Shown: positions 7,513 through 17,981 of the stretch, one piece after another
Layout: each line of letters opens with the position of its first letter
Numbering within the stretch: position 1 is the first letter of the stretch
Assembly: GCA_027487315.1 (NCBI GenBank)
Contig: JAIYDW010000149.1
Span: 1-46,989 of the forward strand
Reading direction: 5' to 3'
DNA from: Verrucomicrobiaceae bacterium
Lineage (GTDB): Bacteria; Verrucomicrobiota; Verrucomicrobiia; Verrucomicrobiales; Verrucomicrobiaceae
DNA: 46,989 nucleotides
Made by a program: the position numbers and the translations under genes
The notes under the pieces: generated by a model
Told to the model about the DNA's origin: nothing
The model's input: the letters and a program-made list of their open reading frames with translations, nothing else
Database searches by the model: none

Positions 7513-7836
7513 ATGAAGAACGGACGCAACCTCGGCCTACGGCTCGACCCCACCACCAGCGCACAGCTCGACGCCTTTGAAGCGCAAACCAAAATCCAAG
7601 GCGCCACCCTCGCCCGCGCCGCCCTGGAAGCCGCCCTGGAAGCCTACGCCAAACAAGGCTCCATCGCCTTCCCCCTCCACGTCGTCACCGCCAAAACGCA
7701 AAGCGACCACACCAGCACCACCCACGCCGACGGCCTCGCCGCAGACATCGCCCACCTCACCCGCCAAAAAGCCCACCTCAACGAACCCGAAAGCCAATAC
7801 AAAGCCGCCACCGGGAGCAAAAAGAAAGCGAGTTAG
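7513..7836 (+). CDS. Ribbon-helix-helix-like protein, rightward
   Basis: 107 residues from the ATG at 7513. The start MKNGRNLGLRLDPTTSAQLDAFEAQTK then GATLARAALEAALEAYAKQG fits a ribbon-helix-helix DNA-binding domain (strand, helix, helix). A linker follows, then a polar C-terminus with a short helical stretch and a basic end. The frame is open 27 codons further upstream, but that part crosses the putative operator. It is transcribed away from the rest of the element, so it may be the lysogeny-type regulator or an antitoxin-like protein without a toxin partner; this is not settled. Confidence 0.6.
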   Translation: MKNGRNLGLRLDPTTSAQLDAFEAQTKIQGATLARAALEAALEAYAKQGSIAFPLHVVTAKTQSDHTSTTHADGLAADIAHLTRQKAHLNEPESQYKAATGSKKKAS

Positions 7837-7950
7837 AAAAAACCTCGCTAAAGGAAACCTGTTTTCTAAACGTGCGCTCGTATCTTAGGAAAAACATCAT
7901 AAGCGGACCTTGGAAGCTGAAGCCTTGACTTCAATGGTAAAGTAAACGCC

Positions 7951-8130
7951 ATGAAATCACTCCTCATGTTTTTGATCGCCATCGTCCTCCTCATCATCGG
8001 CGCAAACATCCTCGTCAACACCGACACCGCGCACAGCTTCACCGCCGGCACAACCACCATCGCCCTCGGCCTTCTCACCTTCCTCATCGGCACCATCATC
8101 AACCATCAGGAGCACACCCGCCGCAAATAA
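7951..8130 (+). CDS. Small two-helix membrane protein, 59 residues
   Basis: A short frame starting MKSLLMFLIAIVLLIIGANI has two hydrophobic segments (about 3-22 and 35-50) separated by a polar loop, and ends with a basic tail (QEHTRRK). The pattern and the C-ending codons look like a real inner-membrane protein. No family is recognised. It lies in the element, 114 bases after the rightward regulator. Confidence 0.55.
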   Translation: MKSLLMFLIAIVLLIIGANILVNTDTAHSFTAGTTTIALGLLTFLIGTIINHQEHTRRK

Positions 8131-8163
8131 GCAGCGTCCCAAATCCATTCGCGCCAAAGCCCC

Positions 8164-8367
8164 TCAAAGCCGCCCCGCATTCCGCGCCTGGCTATCCCGG
8201 ATCCGCTCCCGCTCCGCCTGCTCCCGCATCAGCTTCTCGATGCGCCGCGCCTTATCATTGATCGCAAACACCGCGAACGGCACAATGATCCAAAGAATCG
8301 CAATCACCGCCCCCACCACCCAAAGAAACACCATCAGCCCCTCAGAAAACAGTTGCGGTTCATTCAT
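8164..8367 (-). CDS. Small membrane protein with coiled-coil tail, 67 residues
   Basis: Residues 11-35 (LMVFLWVVGAVIAILWIIV and onward) form one membrane helix. The following NDKARRIEKLMREQAERERIRD is a charged helix of the kind seen in many small single-pass proteins. The function is unknown. It lies between the 59-residue membrane protein and the attachment site. Confidence 0.5.
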   Translation of the reverse strand: MNEPQLFSEGLMVFLWVVGAVIAILWIIVPFAVFAINDKARRIEKLMREQAERERIRDSQARNAGRL

Positions 8368-8409
8368 ACAGCAGCTTGCCCAAAGTCAAAAAACAATCAA
8401 GCTCAAACC

Positions 8410-8754
<345 letters not shown>

Positions 8755-9377
8755 TGCGTCACCATCACGAGGCTCAAATTCAGCGCCTGCCTCAACTCCA
8801 GTAGCAACTCCGTCAGCGCCGTCGCGTTCTTCTCATCCAACGCCCCCGTCGGCTCATCCGCCAAAATCAACCGCGGCTGATTGATCAACGCCCGCACCAC
8901 CGCCACCCGCTGCCGCTCCCCTCCCGACAGTTTCGATGGCAACCACTGCTGCCTCCCCTCCAATCCCACCCGCACCAGCAAATCTCGCGCACGCTCCACC
9001 GCCCCCGCATCCCGCATCTCCTTCGGCAGCGCCAGCGTCGGCAGCAGCACATTCTCCATCACCGTGCATTGCGGCATCAAATGATGCATCTGAAAAATGA
9101 AACCCATCTTGCTCCCTCGCAGCAAACTCAACCGCTCCGCCGAACACCCCCGCACCGACTCCCCTTCAAACAACACCTCCCCCGAATCCGGCTCATCCAA
9201 AGTCCCTAAAATATTCAGCAACGTGCTCTTCCCGCATCCCGACGGCCCCACGATCGCCACCGAACTCCCCTCTCCAATCTGCCACGTCACATCCCGCAGC
9301 ACCGGCACCTCCACCGCCCCACCGGGCTCCCGATAGGTTTTTGAAACATGCTTCAATTCGACAAGTGCCATAGCGCT

Positions 9378-9383
9378 CTCCTT
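9378..9383 (-). promoter_or_regulatory. Ribosome binding site of the ABC ATPase
   Basis: AAGGAG on minus, six bases before the ATG at 9371. It overlaps the TAA stop of the upstream gene and decides the start against the longer frame. Confidence 0.75.
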
Positions 9384-10674
9384 AACCAACGCCAGCCCCG
9401 GACGCAACCTTCCTCCATCGGTTCGATTTGAATTCATGCCTCGGCAACGTACCCGCCGCCACCACCCGCACCGGCATCCTCAAAGAAAAAATATCCCGCA
9501 GCTTCGCACCCAACCGCTCCACCACCCCCGCATCCGTCCCCTCAGCCAATTCCACCCGCAACGTCAGTTCCGTCATCGCCTCCACCTCCCGCTGCTCCAC
9601 CTCAAACTCCACCACCTCGGCAAATCCCCGCACCACCTCCTCCACCGCCGCCGGATACACATTCACCCCGCGCACCAAAATCATGTCATCCACCCGACAC
9701 AAAATCCCACCCTCCAAAAACAAACGCCCATCCACAATCCGCTTCCTCACCAAATCCCCCGTTCGATACCTCAACAACGGACACGCCGCCCGGTCCAGCG
9801 TCGTCAACACCAACTCCCCGCACGCCCCCTCCTCGACCTCCTCACCCGTCGCCCGATCCACCACCTCCGCCAAATAAGCCTCCTCAATCACCATCAATCC
9901 ACCCGGCCGCTTCACCGTCTCATAACTCACCGGCCCCACCTCCGTCATCCCATGATGATCAAACACCCGCGCCCCCCACAGCGCCTCGATCCGACGCCGC
10001 ACCGCAGGCACACATCCTCCCGGCTCACCCGCCACAATCACCTTCCTCACCGCCAACTCCTCCAACCTCACCCCCGACACCTCGCCAATCTGTTCTCCCA
10101 ATCGCAAAGCATACGTCGGCGTGCAGCACAACACCGTCGCCTGATACCGCCGCAAACACTCCAGCCTCGCCTGACTCGATAACCCACCACCCGGCAACAC
10201 CAGGTAATCCCTCGCCGCCGCTTCAAACGCGGTCCAAAAACCCAAAAACGGCCCAAACGAAAACGCAAAAAACACCCGATCCACCCCCGGCACCATCTCC
10301 GCCGCCTCATACACCCAGCGCCAGCACTTCAACATCGACTCCCAACTCTCAGGCGTGTCCAACCAAGCCATCGGCTGCCCCGTGCTCGTCCCGCTCGTCT
10401 GACAAAATCGCGTGTAACGCTCAACCGCCTCCAGCATCTGCGATCCAAAAGGCGCCCGCTCCAATCGATCCGCCAGCAGCTCCTCCTTCGTTGTAAACCG
10501 CACCCGCCTCACAAACGAATCCAAATCCCCAACCTCACCCCACTTCACCCCATCAGCCACCAACCTCCGGGCATAAAACGACTCCGACGCGCCAATCCGC
10601 TCCATCAATCCCGCCAGCTTCCCCCACTGCATTTCACGCAGCGCAGTTCGGTCCAGTCGGTTCTCGGCATCCAT
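9382..10674 (-). CDS. PaaK-like AMP-dependent CoA ligase
   Basis: 430 residues from the ATG at 10674. The ATP-binding loop TSGTSTGQP, the GEPGG segment before a HHGMTEVGP motif, and a C-terminal part with YRTGDL and a VDDMILVRGVNVYP stretch match the phenylacetate-CoA ligase family, in which a carboxylic acid is adenylated and then joined to CoA. The real acid substrate is unknown; no phenylacetate pathway genes are nearby. The frame extends to a TTG at 10713 overlapping the PfkB stop, but that part crosses a GGGGAA/TTCCCC hairpin, so the ATG is preferred. It probably forms an operon with the PfkB kinase upstream and the ABC ATPase downstream. Confidence 0.8.
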   Translation of the reverse strand: MDAENRLDRTALREMQWGKLAGLMERIGASESFYARRLVADGVKWGEVGDLDSFVRRVRFTTKEELLADRLERAPFGSQMLEAVERYTRFCQTSGTSTGQPMAWLDTPESWESMLKCWRWVYEAAEMVPGVDRVFFAFSFGPFLGFWTAFEAAARDYLVLPGGGLSSQARLECLRRYQATVLCCTPTYALRLGEQIGEVSGVRLEELAVRKVIVAGEPGGCVPAVRRRIEALWGARVFDHHGMTEVGPVSYETVKRPGGLMVIEEAYLAEVVDRATGEEVEEGACGELVLTTLDRAACPLLRYRTGDLVRKRIVDGRLFLEGGILCRVDDMILVRGVNVYPAAVEEVVRGFAEVVEFEVEQREVEAMTELTLRVELAEGTDAGVVERLGAKLRDIFSLRMPVRVVAAGTLPRHEFKSNRWRKVASGAGVG

Positions 10675-10709
10675 GCATCCAAGGGGAACGAGGATTCCCC
10701 CGGGGTCAA

Positions 10710-11624
10710 TCAAAACGCCGTGTATCCCCGAAGCTCCGCCAGCCGCGCCGCCACATCCGCCTCAGTCACCTCTTGCAGTCGATGCGTACTGAACGCCTCG
10801 CACGTGTAACTCGCCAGCACACTCCCGTGCACCACCGCGGTCTTCAAATCCTCAAACGTCGGATCCGTCTTCCCATTCGCCGATAGCCATCCGGCCATCC
10901 CTCCCAAAAACGAATCCCCCGCCCCGGTCGGATCAAACACCGAACTCAGCGGATAAGCCGAGCACGAGAAAAACTCCTCCTCCTTCTCACCAAACAAAAA
11001 GCTCCCATGCTCACCCCGCTTCACCACCACAAACCGCGGCCCCTTCGCCTGCAACTTCCGACCCGCGTCCACCAAATTCGTCGTCCCCGCAAACTCCTTC
11101 GCCTCGCTCTCATTGATCACCAGCAAATCAATCTTCTTCATCACCTCATGCAGACGCTCATTCGCAATCTCAATCCACAAATCCATCGTGTCCGCCGCCA
11201 CAAACGTCGCCCCGGTGCACTGCTCCAAAGTCTGCAACTGATTGTCCGGACTCATGTTCGCCAGCACCGCAATCTTCGCCTCAGCCGCCGCCCCAAAAAT
11301 CTTCGGCGCCCAATCCTCCAGCACGTTCAACCCCACCTTGTGAGTCGTCCTCTGGTTCATGTCAGTAAAGTACTCCCCGCTCCAGGTAAACGTCTCCCCA
11401 GCCGTGTGCTCAACGCCCTCAATCGAAACCCCCCGGCTCTCCATCATCGCCAAATGCTCAGCCGGAAAATCCTTCCCAATGATCCCCACCAAATGCACCG
11501 GCTTCGCGAACACCGCCGCCGCCAGCGACGCATACGATGCCGAGCCACCCAGCAAATTCTCCTGATAAGCCTGCGGCGTTTTGACGTGATCCAAGGCGAC
11601 GGTTCCAGTGATGACAACGGACAT
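10710..11624 (-). CDS. PfkB-family sugar or nucleoside kinase
   Basis: 304 residues. The N-terminal GGSASYAS segment and the C-terminal signature DPTGAGDSF at 231-239, with D237 as the expected catalytic base and the GAGD anion hole, define the ribokinase/PfkB family. These enzymes move phosphate from ATP to a sugar or nucleoside hydroxyl. The overall pattern is closest to adenosine- or ribokinase-like members, but the substrate cannot be read from sequence. It is divergent from pgi across 205 bases and is the first gene of the leftward group with the ligase and ABC ATPase. Confidence 0.85.
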   Translation of the reverse strand: MSVVITGTVALDHVKTPQAYQENLLGGSASYASLAAAVFAKPVHLVGIIGKDFPAEHLAMMESRGVSIEGVEHTAGETFTWSGEYFTDMNQRTTHKVGLNVLEDWAPKIFGAAAEAKIAVLANMSPDNQLQTLEQCTGATFVAADTMDLWIEIANERLHEVMKKIDLLVINESEAKEFAGTTNLVDAGRKLQAKGPRFVVVKRGEHGSFLFGEKEEEFFSCSAYPLSSVFDPTGAGDSFLGGMAGWLSANGKTDPTFEDLKTAVVHGSVLASYTCEAFSTHRLQEVTEADVAARLAELRGYTAF

Positions 11625-11829
11625 GTTCGGGTAGGGTGGGTTGGCGAGAGTTCAGGGTTGGACCATTTGAAGCCCTTTTGGACCTCAAACAGCGGCGGAG
11701 TATCCCGCACCTCGCCCTCCTGTCAATCCCGGAACACCACACTTCGAACCCGCAATCCCCTTGCACCGACACGGCTCCCGATGCACCCTCCCTCGCCGCT
11801 TTCCTAAAACCCCACGCTTCTCACTCATC

Positions 11830-13401
11830 ATGTCCTCACCCTCCTGGAACCAGTTCAATCAATCCTTCGTCCGCTACCCAGATCTCGGCTTCTCCATCGA
11901 CTTCAGCCGCGTCGATCTTCCCTCCGGCTACTTCGATCAAATGACCGGCAAAATCACCGCCGCCGAAGCCGCCATGCGCGCCGTCGAAGCCGGTGAAATC
12001 GCCAACCCGGACGAAAATCGCATGGTCGGCCACTACTGGCTGCGCAACTCCTCCCTCGCCCCGGCCGAACTCAAATCCGAAATCGACTCCACCCTCGCCG
12101 CCACCCTCCAATTCGCAGCCGATGTTCACGCCGGCCATATCGCCCCCCCAGCAGGCGGCAAATTCACCCGCGTCCTCATCGTCGGCATCGGCGGCTCCGC
12201 CCTCGGCCCCCAACTCGTCGCCGAAGCCATCACCCCCGCCAATCCTCCCCTCGATATCTCTTTCCTCGACAACACCGACCCCGACGGCATCGACCGTGTC
12301 ATCACCAAAATCGGCTCCGAACTCGCCTCCACCCTGACCATCGTAATCTCCAAATCCGGCGGCACCAAAGAAACCCGCAACGGCATGCTCGAAGCCGAAG
12401 CCGCTTACCGCGCCGCCGGCCTCGACTTCGCCCGCCACACCGTCGCCGTCACCGGCCTTGGCAGCGATCTCGACAAACACGCCGTCGCCCAGGACTGGCT
12501 CGCTCGCTTCCCCATGTGGGACTGGGTCGGTGGCCGCACCTCCATCATGAGCGCCGTCGGCACCCTCGCCGCCGCCCTCCAAGGCGTCGACGTCCCCCAA
12601 TTCCTCGCCGGTGCCGCCGCCATGGACGAAAAAACCCGCTCCCTCCCCGCCTCCCAAAACGCCGCCATGATCCTCGCCCTCATGTGGTATCACATCGGCC
12701 AGGGCAAAGGCGCCAAAGACATGGTTGTCCTCCCCTACAAGGACCGCCTCGTTCTCTTCAGCAAATACCTCCAGCAACTCGTCATGGAGTCCCTCGGCAA
12801 AGAACTCGACCTCGACGGCAAAATCGTCAACCAGGGCATCGCCGTCTACGGCAACAAAGGCTCCACCGACCAGCACGCCTATGTCCAGCAACTCCGCGAC
12901 GGCGTGAACAATTTCTTCGCCACCTTCATCGAAGTCCGCAAAGCCCAGGACACCCCGCCCCTCGAAGTCGAACCCGGCTTCACCAGTGGCGACTTCCTCC
13001 AAGGCTTCCTTCGTGGCACCCGCCAGGCCCTCTCAGGCAATGACCGCCAATCCCTCACCCTCAGCATCGCCGAACTCAACGCCTTCTCTCTCGGCATGCT
13101 CGTCGGTCTCTTCGAACGCGCCGTCAGCTTCTACGCCTCCCTCGTCAACGTTAACGCCTACCATCAACCCGGCGTCGAAGCTGGCAAAAAAGCCGCCACC
13201 GTCTTCCTCAACAACCTCACCGCTGTCCGCGCCGCCCTCCCCTCCGACGACTCCGGCCTCACCGCCGAAGCCATCGCCTCCTCCATCGCCATCGATCCCG
13301 AGGACGCCTTCCACATCCTCAATCACCTCACCGCCAACGGCAGCGCCCGCCAAACCCACCTCGGCACCACCCCCGCCGAAGATCGTTTCGCACGAGTTTG
13401 A
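11830..13401 (+). CDS. pgi: Glucose-6-phosphate isomerase
   Basis: 523 residues. It interconverts glucose-6-phosphate and fructose-6-phosphate in glycolysis and gluconeogenesis. The sugar-phosphate isomerase segments are clear: [10 protein letters not shown], then [22 protein letters not shown], and a C-terminal [12 protein letters not shown] carrying the expected histidine and lysine. The frame is open 23 codons upstream of the ATG at 11830, but those are rich in arginine and proline and not conserved-looking. TTGCAC at 11761 could be a -35 box, but its -10 is weak. Codon third positions are almost all C, in line with the strand bias. Confidence 0.93.
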   Translation: MSSPSWNQFNQSFVRYPDLGFSIDFSRVDLPSGYFDQMTGKITAAEAAMRAVEAGEIANPDENRMVGHYWLRNSSLAPAELKSEIDSTLAATLQFAADVHAGHIAPPAGGKFTRVLIVGIGGSALGPQLVAEAITPANPPLDISFLDNTDPDGIDRVITKIGSELASTLTIVISKSGGTKETRNGMLEAEAAYRAAGLDFARHTVAVTGLGSDLDKHAVAQDWLARFPMWDWVGGRTSIMSAVGTLAAALQGVDVPQFLAGAAAMDEKTRSLPASQNAAMILALMWYHIGQGKGAKDMVVLPYKDRLVLFSKYLQQLVMESLGKELDLDGKIVNQGIAVYGNKGSTDQHAYVQQLRDGVNNFFATFIEVRKAQDTPPLEVEPGFTSGDFLQGFLRGTRQALSGNDRQSLTLSIAELNAFSLGMLVGLFERAVSFYASLVNVNAYHQPGVEAGKKAATVFLNNLTAVRAALPSDDSGLTAEAIASSIAIDPEDAFHILNHLTANGSARQTHLGTTPAEDRFARV

Positions 13402-13423
13402 TCCACTTCTCAGATCAATCCTC

Positions 13424-13452
13424 TTGCACCTTTTCCGCCTAACCCCTATCCT
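13424..13452 (+). promoter_or_regulatory. Putative promoter for the 13494 gene
   Basis: TTGCAC at 13424-13429, a 17-base spacer, and TATCCT at 13447-13452, 41 bases before the ATG. Confidence 0.5.
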
Positions 13453-13493
13453 GCAAAACGATTGATCACCCGACCGAGTGATAGTTTGAAGCC

Positions 13494-13841
13494 ATGGATG
13501 AACGTCTGCCACTTCCTTTCCAAATCGCCTGCCTTATCCTGACGGCACTCTTTGTCTGTGCCTTCAACCTGTCTCGTGAACCCCGGAGCTGGCGCCGCCT
13601 CTACCAGTCCACCTTCACCAGCGCGGACCGCATCTCGGTGAACAAAAACAAATCCATCGACGCCAAACTCAAAAAATTTGGTATCCGGATCGCCATGCTC
13701 ATCCTCATCGTTGATGTCGCCGTCTTCCTGTTCGGCGTCACCGCCCCATCCAGGAAACGACAAAATGAAATGAGCCTTGATGATTGGAATCGGTTCAACG
13801 AAATGAAAAGGCTAGAATCCATCTCAGCACCGAGCTTGTAG
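13494..13841 (+). CDS. Two-helix membrane protein, 115 residues
   Basis: Two hydrophobic segments are visible (about 9-25 and 69-85) with a basic polar loop between them and a polar C-terminus. No known family is recognised. A good promoter lies 41 bases upstream. It is convergent with the PVC heme protein gene ending at 13892. Confidence 0.6.
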   Translation: MDERLPLPFQIACLILTALFVCAFNLSREPRSWRRLYQSTFTSADRISVNKNKSIDAKLKKFGIRIAMLILIVDVAVFLFGVTAPSRKRQNEMSLDDWNRFNEMKRLESISAPSL

Positions 13842-13891
13842 ATCGTGTCTGACAGTTTCATTCCTTGGCCGCTATCCTGATGGGGCCAACA

Positions 13892-16561
13892 CTACTGCTT
13901 CGTTCGAAGCGCTTCCAGATAAGCCACCAAATCGCGAATCTCCGCGTCCGTCATGCGCCCGGTCAAGTCCCCCGGCATCACCGTCACCGCGACCCCTTCT
14001 CGCTTCTCAATTTCACCATGCCCCCATTCGTAAACCCGGCTCTTCATATCCATGTAACGCCTTCTCTCACCCATCCCAGCCATCTCAAACACCAGATGCG
14101 ATTCCCCCTCTCCGGTCACAATCGTCCACCCCGAACCCCGTGTCCCCACCTGCAGATTCGGCTGCAACAGACTCTCCAAGACCGATTCCCCGCTCGCCTC
14201 TTCACCCTCCCCCACAATCGATAATCCGTCCACGTTGCCCAATCCTTCGGCGTGATGGCAAACCGCGCACCCCCCTCTCACCTGGGACAAAAACACCTGC
14301 CTCCCCTGCTCCACATCCGGCTCTCCCTCCAACCGCTCCAAATACCCCTTCCAAGCCGCCAGATTCGAAACCGCGGGCCTCTGCACCGGCACAAAAACTT
14401 CTCCCAACACCCTCTTCGCCGCCATTTGATTCTCATTCCCCTCCAAAGCCTTGAGCCTCTTCTGTTGATCAAACGACAACCGCAGCCCCTGCATCCCGGC
14501 CAGCACCGCCCCCCGCAACAACTCCCCCGCCGACTCCGCCATCTCCAACAACGGCGGCACATCCTCATCACTCGTCGTCAGATGCGTTAACGCCGCCGCC
14601 CGCACCGCCGTGATCTCCCCCGCATCAAAAGCCAACCCACGCAGCATCACCCCCTTCTCGTCCCCGGGCATCTGCCCCAAAAAGTGCGTCATCCACACCC
14701 GTCGCTCATCCTCCGACTTCTTCAGCAACCCCAACACCAACTCAGGCGTCACCTCTTCCCGAATCCCCGGAACCACCCTCAAGGCCAGCGCTTGAATCCC
14801 CACATCCGCCTTCTCATCGCGAATCAATTCCATCAGCTTCTCCTTCAATCGCTCCCCGGAAAAAACTGCTTCCTCAGGCCGATCAATTCGATCCAAGGCC
14901 GTCAATGCCGCCACAAAAACAGCTTCATTCAACTGCGGATCTTCCGAGATGCCTCGCACCAGAAACCGATGCCGCTTGATGCGATGATCCGCCACCCAAT
15001 GCAAGGCCGGCAAACTCACCTCCGGATCAGCATCCAACAACGATGCCCGCAAAAGCTCATCCACCTCGGTCGGCAAAGAGTTCATGTCCACCCCCTCCCG
15101 CTCCGTTCCCAGCCTCGCCGCAAGCAGCAATCCCACCCGCACCCTCGGATCCGGCTGATACCCCACCTCCGCCAGCTTCTTCGCTAAAACACCATCCCGG
15201 GATAACCTCCTGATCGCCGCCCGATAAATCACCGGCTTGTCACTGGCCAACCACTCCAGCATCATTTCCTCAGTGGCTGCCGGCCCCTCCAAAATCGTCT
15301 CGCACAGGCTAACCACCGGATCCGCAATCCCCACCCACTTCGGCGCTTCCGCCAAAGGACTTGCCTCTTTTTTTCGAATCAACCAAACCGCCCCGGTCCC
15401 GTCCATCTCCCCTCCTTTTCCCGCCCAGTCCAACACATAAATCGCACCGTCTTTTCGAGCCGCCAATGCCACCGGCCAAAACCCAGCGTCCCCCTGGCAC
15501 AGCGTCTCACGCTTCAACCCAAACGTCCCGCTCATCACTCGCCTCGCTACCTCACACCTCTCCACTCGATGCTCCCCCCACAATGCCACCAACAGGCTCC
15601 CGTTTTGATCCACGGGTAACCCCCGATACATCGGCGATGCCTCCACCGAATACCTCACCAGATCCTCAGGCCGCTCTCCCAAACGCCCAACCATCGGCAT
15701 CGTCCCAAGCCGACTCCCGTCCCAAGACAAAAACGGATGCCGCTTGTTCGAGGCATAACGATCCTGAACCCCAAAGTCCCACCCTTCCCCCACATGCAGC
15801 AATCGGCTGGGCCAATCAGCTCCCCATCCCGCATCCGTCACAAACACTTCACCCATGCCATCAACCGTCAAACCCGCCGGCTCATAAAACCCAGTCGCCA
15901 CCCGCTTCAATCCAGACCCATCAAGCTTCGCCCGCCAGACCTGACCGCCTTCGCACTGATCCTCAAACATCATCCCATCCGCTCCCCGAATCTGATACCC
16001 CTTCCCACTGTTCTCCCCCATTCCAAAAACAAATCCACCCCTTTGATCAAAAGCCAAACCCGTCAATCCCTTCGCCGGCACCCCCTCATCCGTCTCCATC
16101 CAAATCAACCGCCGCTCCACCTGCTCCGCCCGGCCATCCCCATCTCCATCCCGCACTCGAAGGATCTCATTCCGAGTCACCAAATACACCCAACCCTCAG
16201 GCCCCTGCGCAATGTCACTCGTGAACGCACTCCCCGCAAAAAAAACCTCCCGTCGGTCCGCCACATCATCCCCATTTTCATCAATCAACACCACCACCTG
16301 ATCCTGCTCAGGCCCCTTCCATGATTGCGGCCGTCCTTGGGTCTGATTCTCCACCACCATCAAACGACCCGCACCATCCACCGCCGCCGCCACAGGATGC
16401 TGCACCAGGCTTTTGGGCGCAAACAAAACAGCCTCCATCCCCTCCTCACTCACCGCCACAGCCTCTCCCTCAGCGGCAAAAATCACCCCCGGCGAATTCC
16501 AGAGTCCTTGCCCCAGCACCCACAGAACCGCCAAAGCAGCACTTTGATTTCGAAACCTCAT
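13892..16561 (-). CDS. PVC-type secreted heme protein with beta-propeller and HEAT-like repeats
   Basis: 889 residues. An N-terminal signal peptide is followed by a glucose-dehydrogenase/NHL-like beta-propeller domain (about 40-420), with stretches such as GPEGWVYLVTRNEILRV and NGSLLVALWGEHRVERCEV. A helical HEAT-like region spans about 430-730. A C-terminal cytochrome c domain has CAVCHH as the heme site near residue 765 and a later methionine as likely ligand. This architecture is typical of the large secreted cytochrome family of Planctomycetes and Verrucomicrobia, thought to oxidise sugars or polymers. The frame extends ten codons further upstream; the ATG at 16561 gives the cleaner signal peptide. 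Confidence 0.85.
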   Translation of the reverse strand: MRFRNQSAALAVLWVLGQGLWNSPGVIFAAEGEAVAVSEEGMEAVLFAPKSLVQHPVAAAVDGAGRLMVVENQTQGRPQSWKGPEQDQVVVLIDENGDDVADRREVFFAGSAFTSDIAQGPEGWVYLVTRNEILRVRDGDGDGRAEQVERRLIWMETDEGVPAKGLTGLAFDQRGGFVFGMGENSGKGYQIRGADGMMFEDQCEGGQVWRAKLDGSGLKRVATGFYEPAGLTVDGMGEVFVTDAGWGADWPSRLLHVGEGWDFGVQDRYASNKRHPFLSWDGSRLGTMPMVGRLGERPEDLVRYSVEASPMYRGLPVDQNGSLLVALWGEHRVERCEVARRVMSGTFGLKRETLCQGDAGFWPVALAARKDGAIYVLDWAGKGGEMDGTGAVWLIRKKEASPLAEAPKWVGIADPVVSLCETILEGPAATEEMMLEWLASDKPVIYRAAIRRLSRDGVLAKKLAEVGYQPDPRVRVGLLLAARLGTEREGVDMNSLPTEVDELLRASLLDADPEVSLPALHWVADHRIKRHRFLVRGISEDPQLNEAVFVAALTALDRIDRPEEAVFSGERLKEKLMELIRDEKADVGIQALALRVVPGIREEVTPELVLGLLKKSEDERRVWMTHFLGQMPGDEKGVMLRGLAFDAGEITAVRAAALTHLTTSDEDVPPLLEMAESAGELLRGAVLAGMQGLRLSFDQQKRLKALEGNENQMAAKRVLGEVFVPVQRPAVSNLAAWKGYLERLEGEPDVEQGRQVFLSQVRGGCAVCHHAEGLGNVDGLSIVGEGEEASGESVLESLLQPNLQVGTRGSGWTIVTGEGESHLVFEMAGMGERRRYMDMKSRVYEWGHGEIEKREGVAVTVMPGDLTGRMTDAEIRDLVAYLEALRTKQ

Positions 16562-16642
16562 GCCTTCCATCATCAACATGAACCGACTCATGCCAAGCCA
16601 ATTTCGTCACCTCAATCCGCACGACTGAACTCCAGCCACCCG

Positions 16643-17413
16643 TCAAGCCAGCGCCGCCTTCGCAAAACTCGATACCAAATGCCCGGGATAATCCGTCTTG
16701 ATCCCACTCACACCCAAATCAGAAAACCGCCGGGCACTCGGCGCCCGATTCACGGTCCACACGTGCGTTTTAACCCCTCTCTCCATCATCACGTCAACCA
16801 TCTCCGGCTCAGCCGCCAAACTCCGCGAATCAATCGCCACAACTTCCGCTCCCACCGCCAAAGCCACCGTCATCATCATTTCAATTTCAGGAAGCCAAAC
16901 ATCTGATTTTTGCGTCCATCGCCGCTCACAATGAAGAATCAACCCACACTCAGGCAACGCCTGCTTCACCGCCATCAAAACTTCAACTTCGGCACTCATC
17001 AACCGCACTCGATTGATCAATTCACCCGCTGCCTTCAGCAACTCAATCAACCGCACCACCCCTTCAGGCCCAATCTTCAAATGCAAAAGCAGCAGCTTCT
17101 CCTCAGGCATCATGGCCAACACTTCCTCCAAACGCGGCATCCGCTGACCTTGCCCCTTCTTCGTCTTGACTCGCCCCACATCCAATCCGCGCAACTTCTC
17201 CAACGAGGTTTTCGACACCTTCAAACTCACGCCCGAAACCCGCTTCGTATCCTCGTCATGCACCACCACCAAATGTCCGTCACTCGTCATTCTCACATCC
17301 GCTTCCACCGCATCCGCCCCTTGCATAAAGGCCAGTAAAAACGCCATCAAGGTGTTTTCAGGAGCTTCGGCAGATGCACCGCGGTGCGCAATAATGAGAG
17401 GACGTTTGGACAT
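16643..17413 (-). CDS. Glycerophosphodiester phosphodiesterase family protein
   Basis: 256 residues. The family motif HRGASAEAPENT near the start, followed by EADVRMTSDGHLVVVHDE, places it in the GDPD family, which splits glycerophosphodiesters to glycerol-3-phosphate and an alcohol with a metal-dependent TIM barrel. The HR, the E-x-D pair and the later HD are present. No signal peptide is seen, so it should act in the cytoplasm. The frame extends 12 codons further upstream; the ATG at 17413 gives the standard compact N-terminus. Confidence 0.85.
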   Translation of the reverse strand: MSKRPLIIAHRGASAEAPENTLMAFLLAFMQGADAVEADVRMTSDGHLVVVHDEDTKRVSGVSLKVSKTSLEKLRGLDVGRVKTKKGQGQRMPRLEEVLAMMPEEKLLLLHLKIGPEGVVRLIELLKAAGELINRVRLMSAEVEVLMAVKQALPECGLILHCERRWTQKSDVWLPEIEMMMTVALAVGAEVVAIDSRSLAAEPEMVDVMMERGVKTHVWTVNRAPSARRFSDLGVSGIKTDYPGHLVSSFAKAALA

Positions 17414-17589
17414 GGAATGTTTCAGTATGAGGCGCGTTGTGACTTTCAAAACACTCGATCAGAAAACGATGAGCACGTTGTAAGACACCACCACCGGACA
17501 AGTGTTGAATCATTTTTTACACTTGCTGACAACCCGTCGCTGCCTCCCCTTTTCCGAGCCTCGTAGCCACGCTTCACCCGCTTCTTTCC

Positions 17590-17630
17590 CTTGAAAAACA
17601 AAGGGCCGGTGACTTTCGTCACCGACCCTT
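17590..17630 (-). terminator. Intrinsic terminator of acpP
   Basis: On minus, arms GGGTCGGTGAC and GTCACCGGCCC enclose a GAAA loop at 17601-17630, followed by a T-rich tract. It lies about 30 bases after the acpP stop. Confidence 0.85.
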
Positions 17631-17662
17631 CGTGTTGAATTAAATTCGAGTTAGCCTGCGCC

Positions 17663-17902
17663 TCACTCAGCGTTCTCTTCGATGTAACGCACCACGTCTC
17701 CCACCGATTGCAGCTTCTCAGCTTCATCATCAGGAACGTCGATCGAGAACTCTTCTTCGAACGCCATCACCAATTCCACCGTGTCAAGAGAGTCAGCTCC
17801 CAAGTCTTCGATGAACTTTGCTTCAGGTGTGACCTGCTCAGGGTTCACACCCAGTTGTTCGACAATGATGTCGCGGACTTTGTCAGTAATGTTGTCAGCC
17901 AT
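17663..17902 (-). CDS. acpP: Acyl carrier protein
   Basis: 79 residues, the usual length. The carrier of growing acyl chains in type II fatty acid synthesis. The prosthetic-group site is GADSLD with serine 38, surrounded by the conserved acidic helix ([13 protein letters not shown]). The protein is highly acidic, as expected. It is a single-gene transcript with its own strong terminator. No fab genes are adjacent, which differs from the usual fabD-fabG-acpP-fabF cluster. Confidence 0.96.
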   Translation of the reverse strand: MADNITDKVRDIIVEQLGVNPEQVTPEAKFIEDLGADSLDTVELVMAFEEEFSIDVPDDEAEKLQSVGDVVRYIEENAE

Positions 17903-17981
17903 GATAGTTGGGGGGATTGCTTAGCGGCTGAGGTCTAGCAGTTCCAATCCACTTGGCAACCAAAAAGATTCCTCATTTGCG

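Noticed and set aside
10683-10705. Terminator between the PfkB and ligase genes
   Set aside because: GGGGAA and TTCCCC can pair, but no T-run follows in the direction of transcription.
11836-13002. Long antisense frame opposite pgi
   Set aside because: The translation is G-, E-, D- and V-rich without a domain, a mirror of the C-ending codons of pgi. The same applies to frames opposite aspS, gltX and murC-murB.
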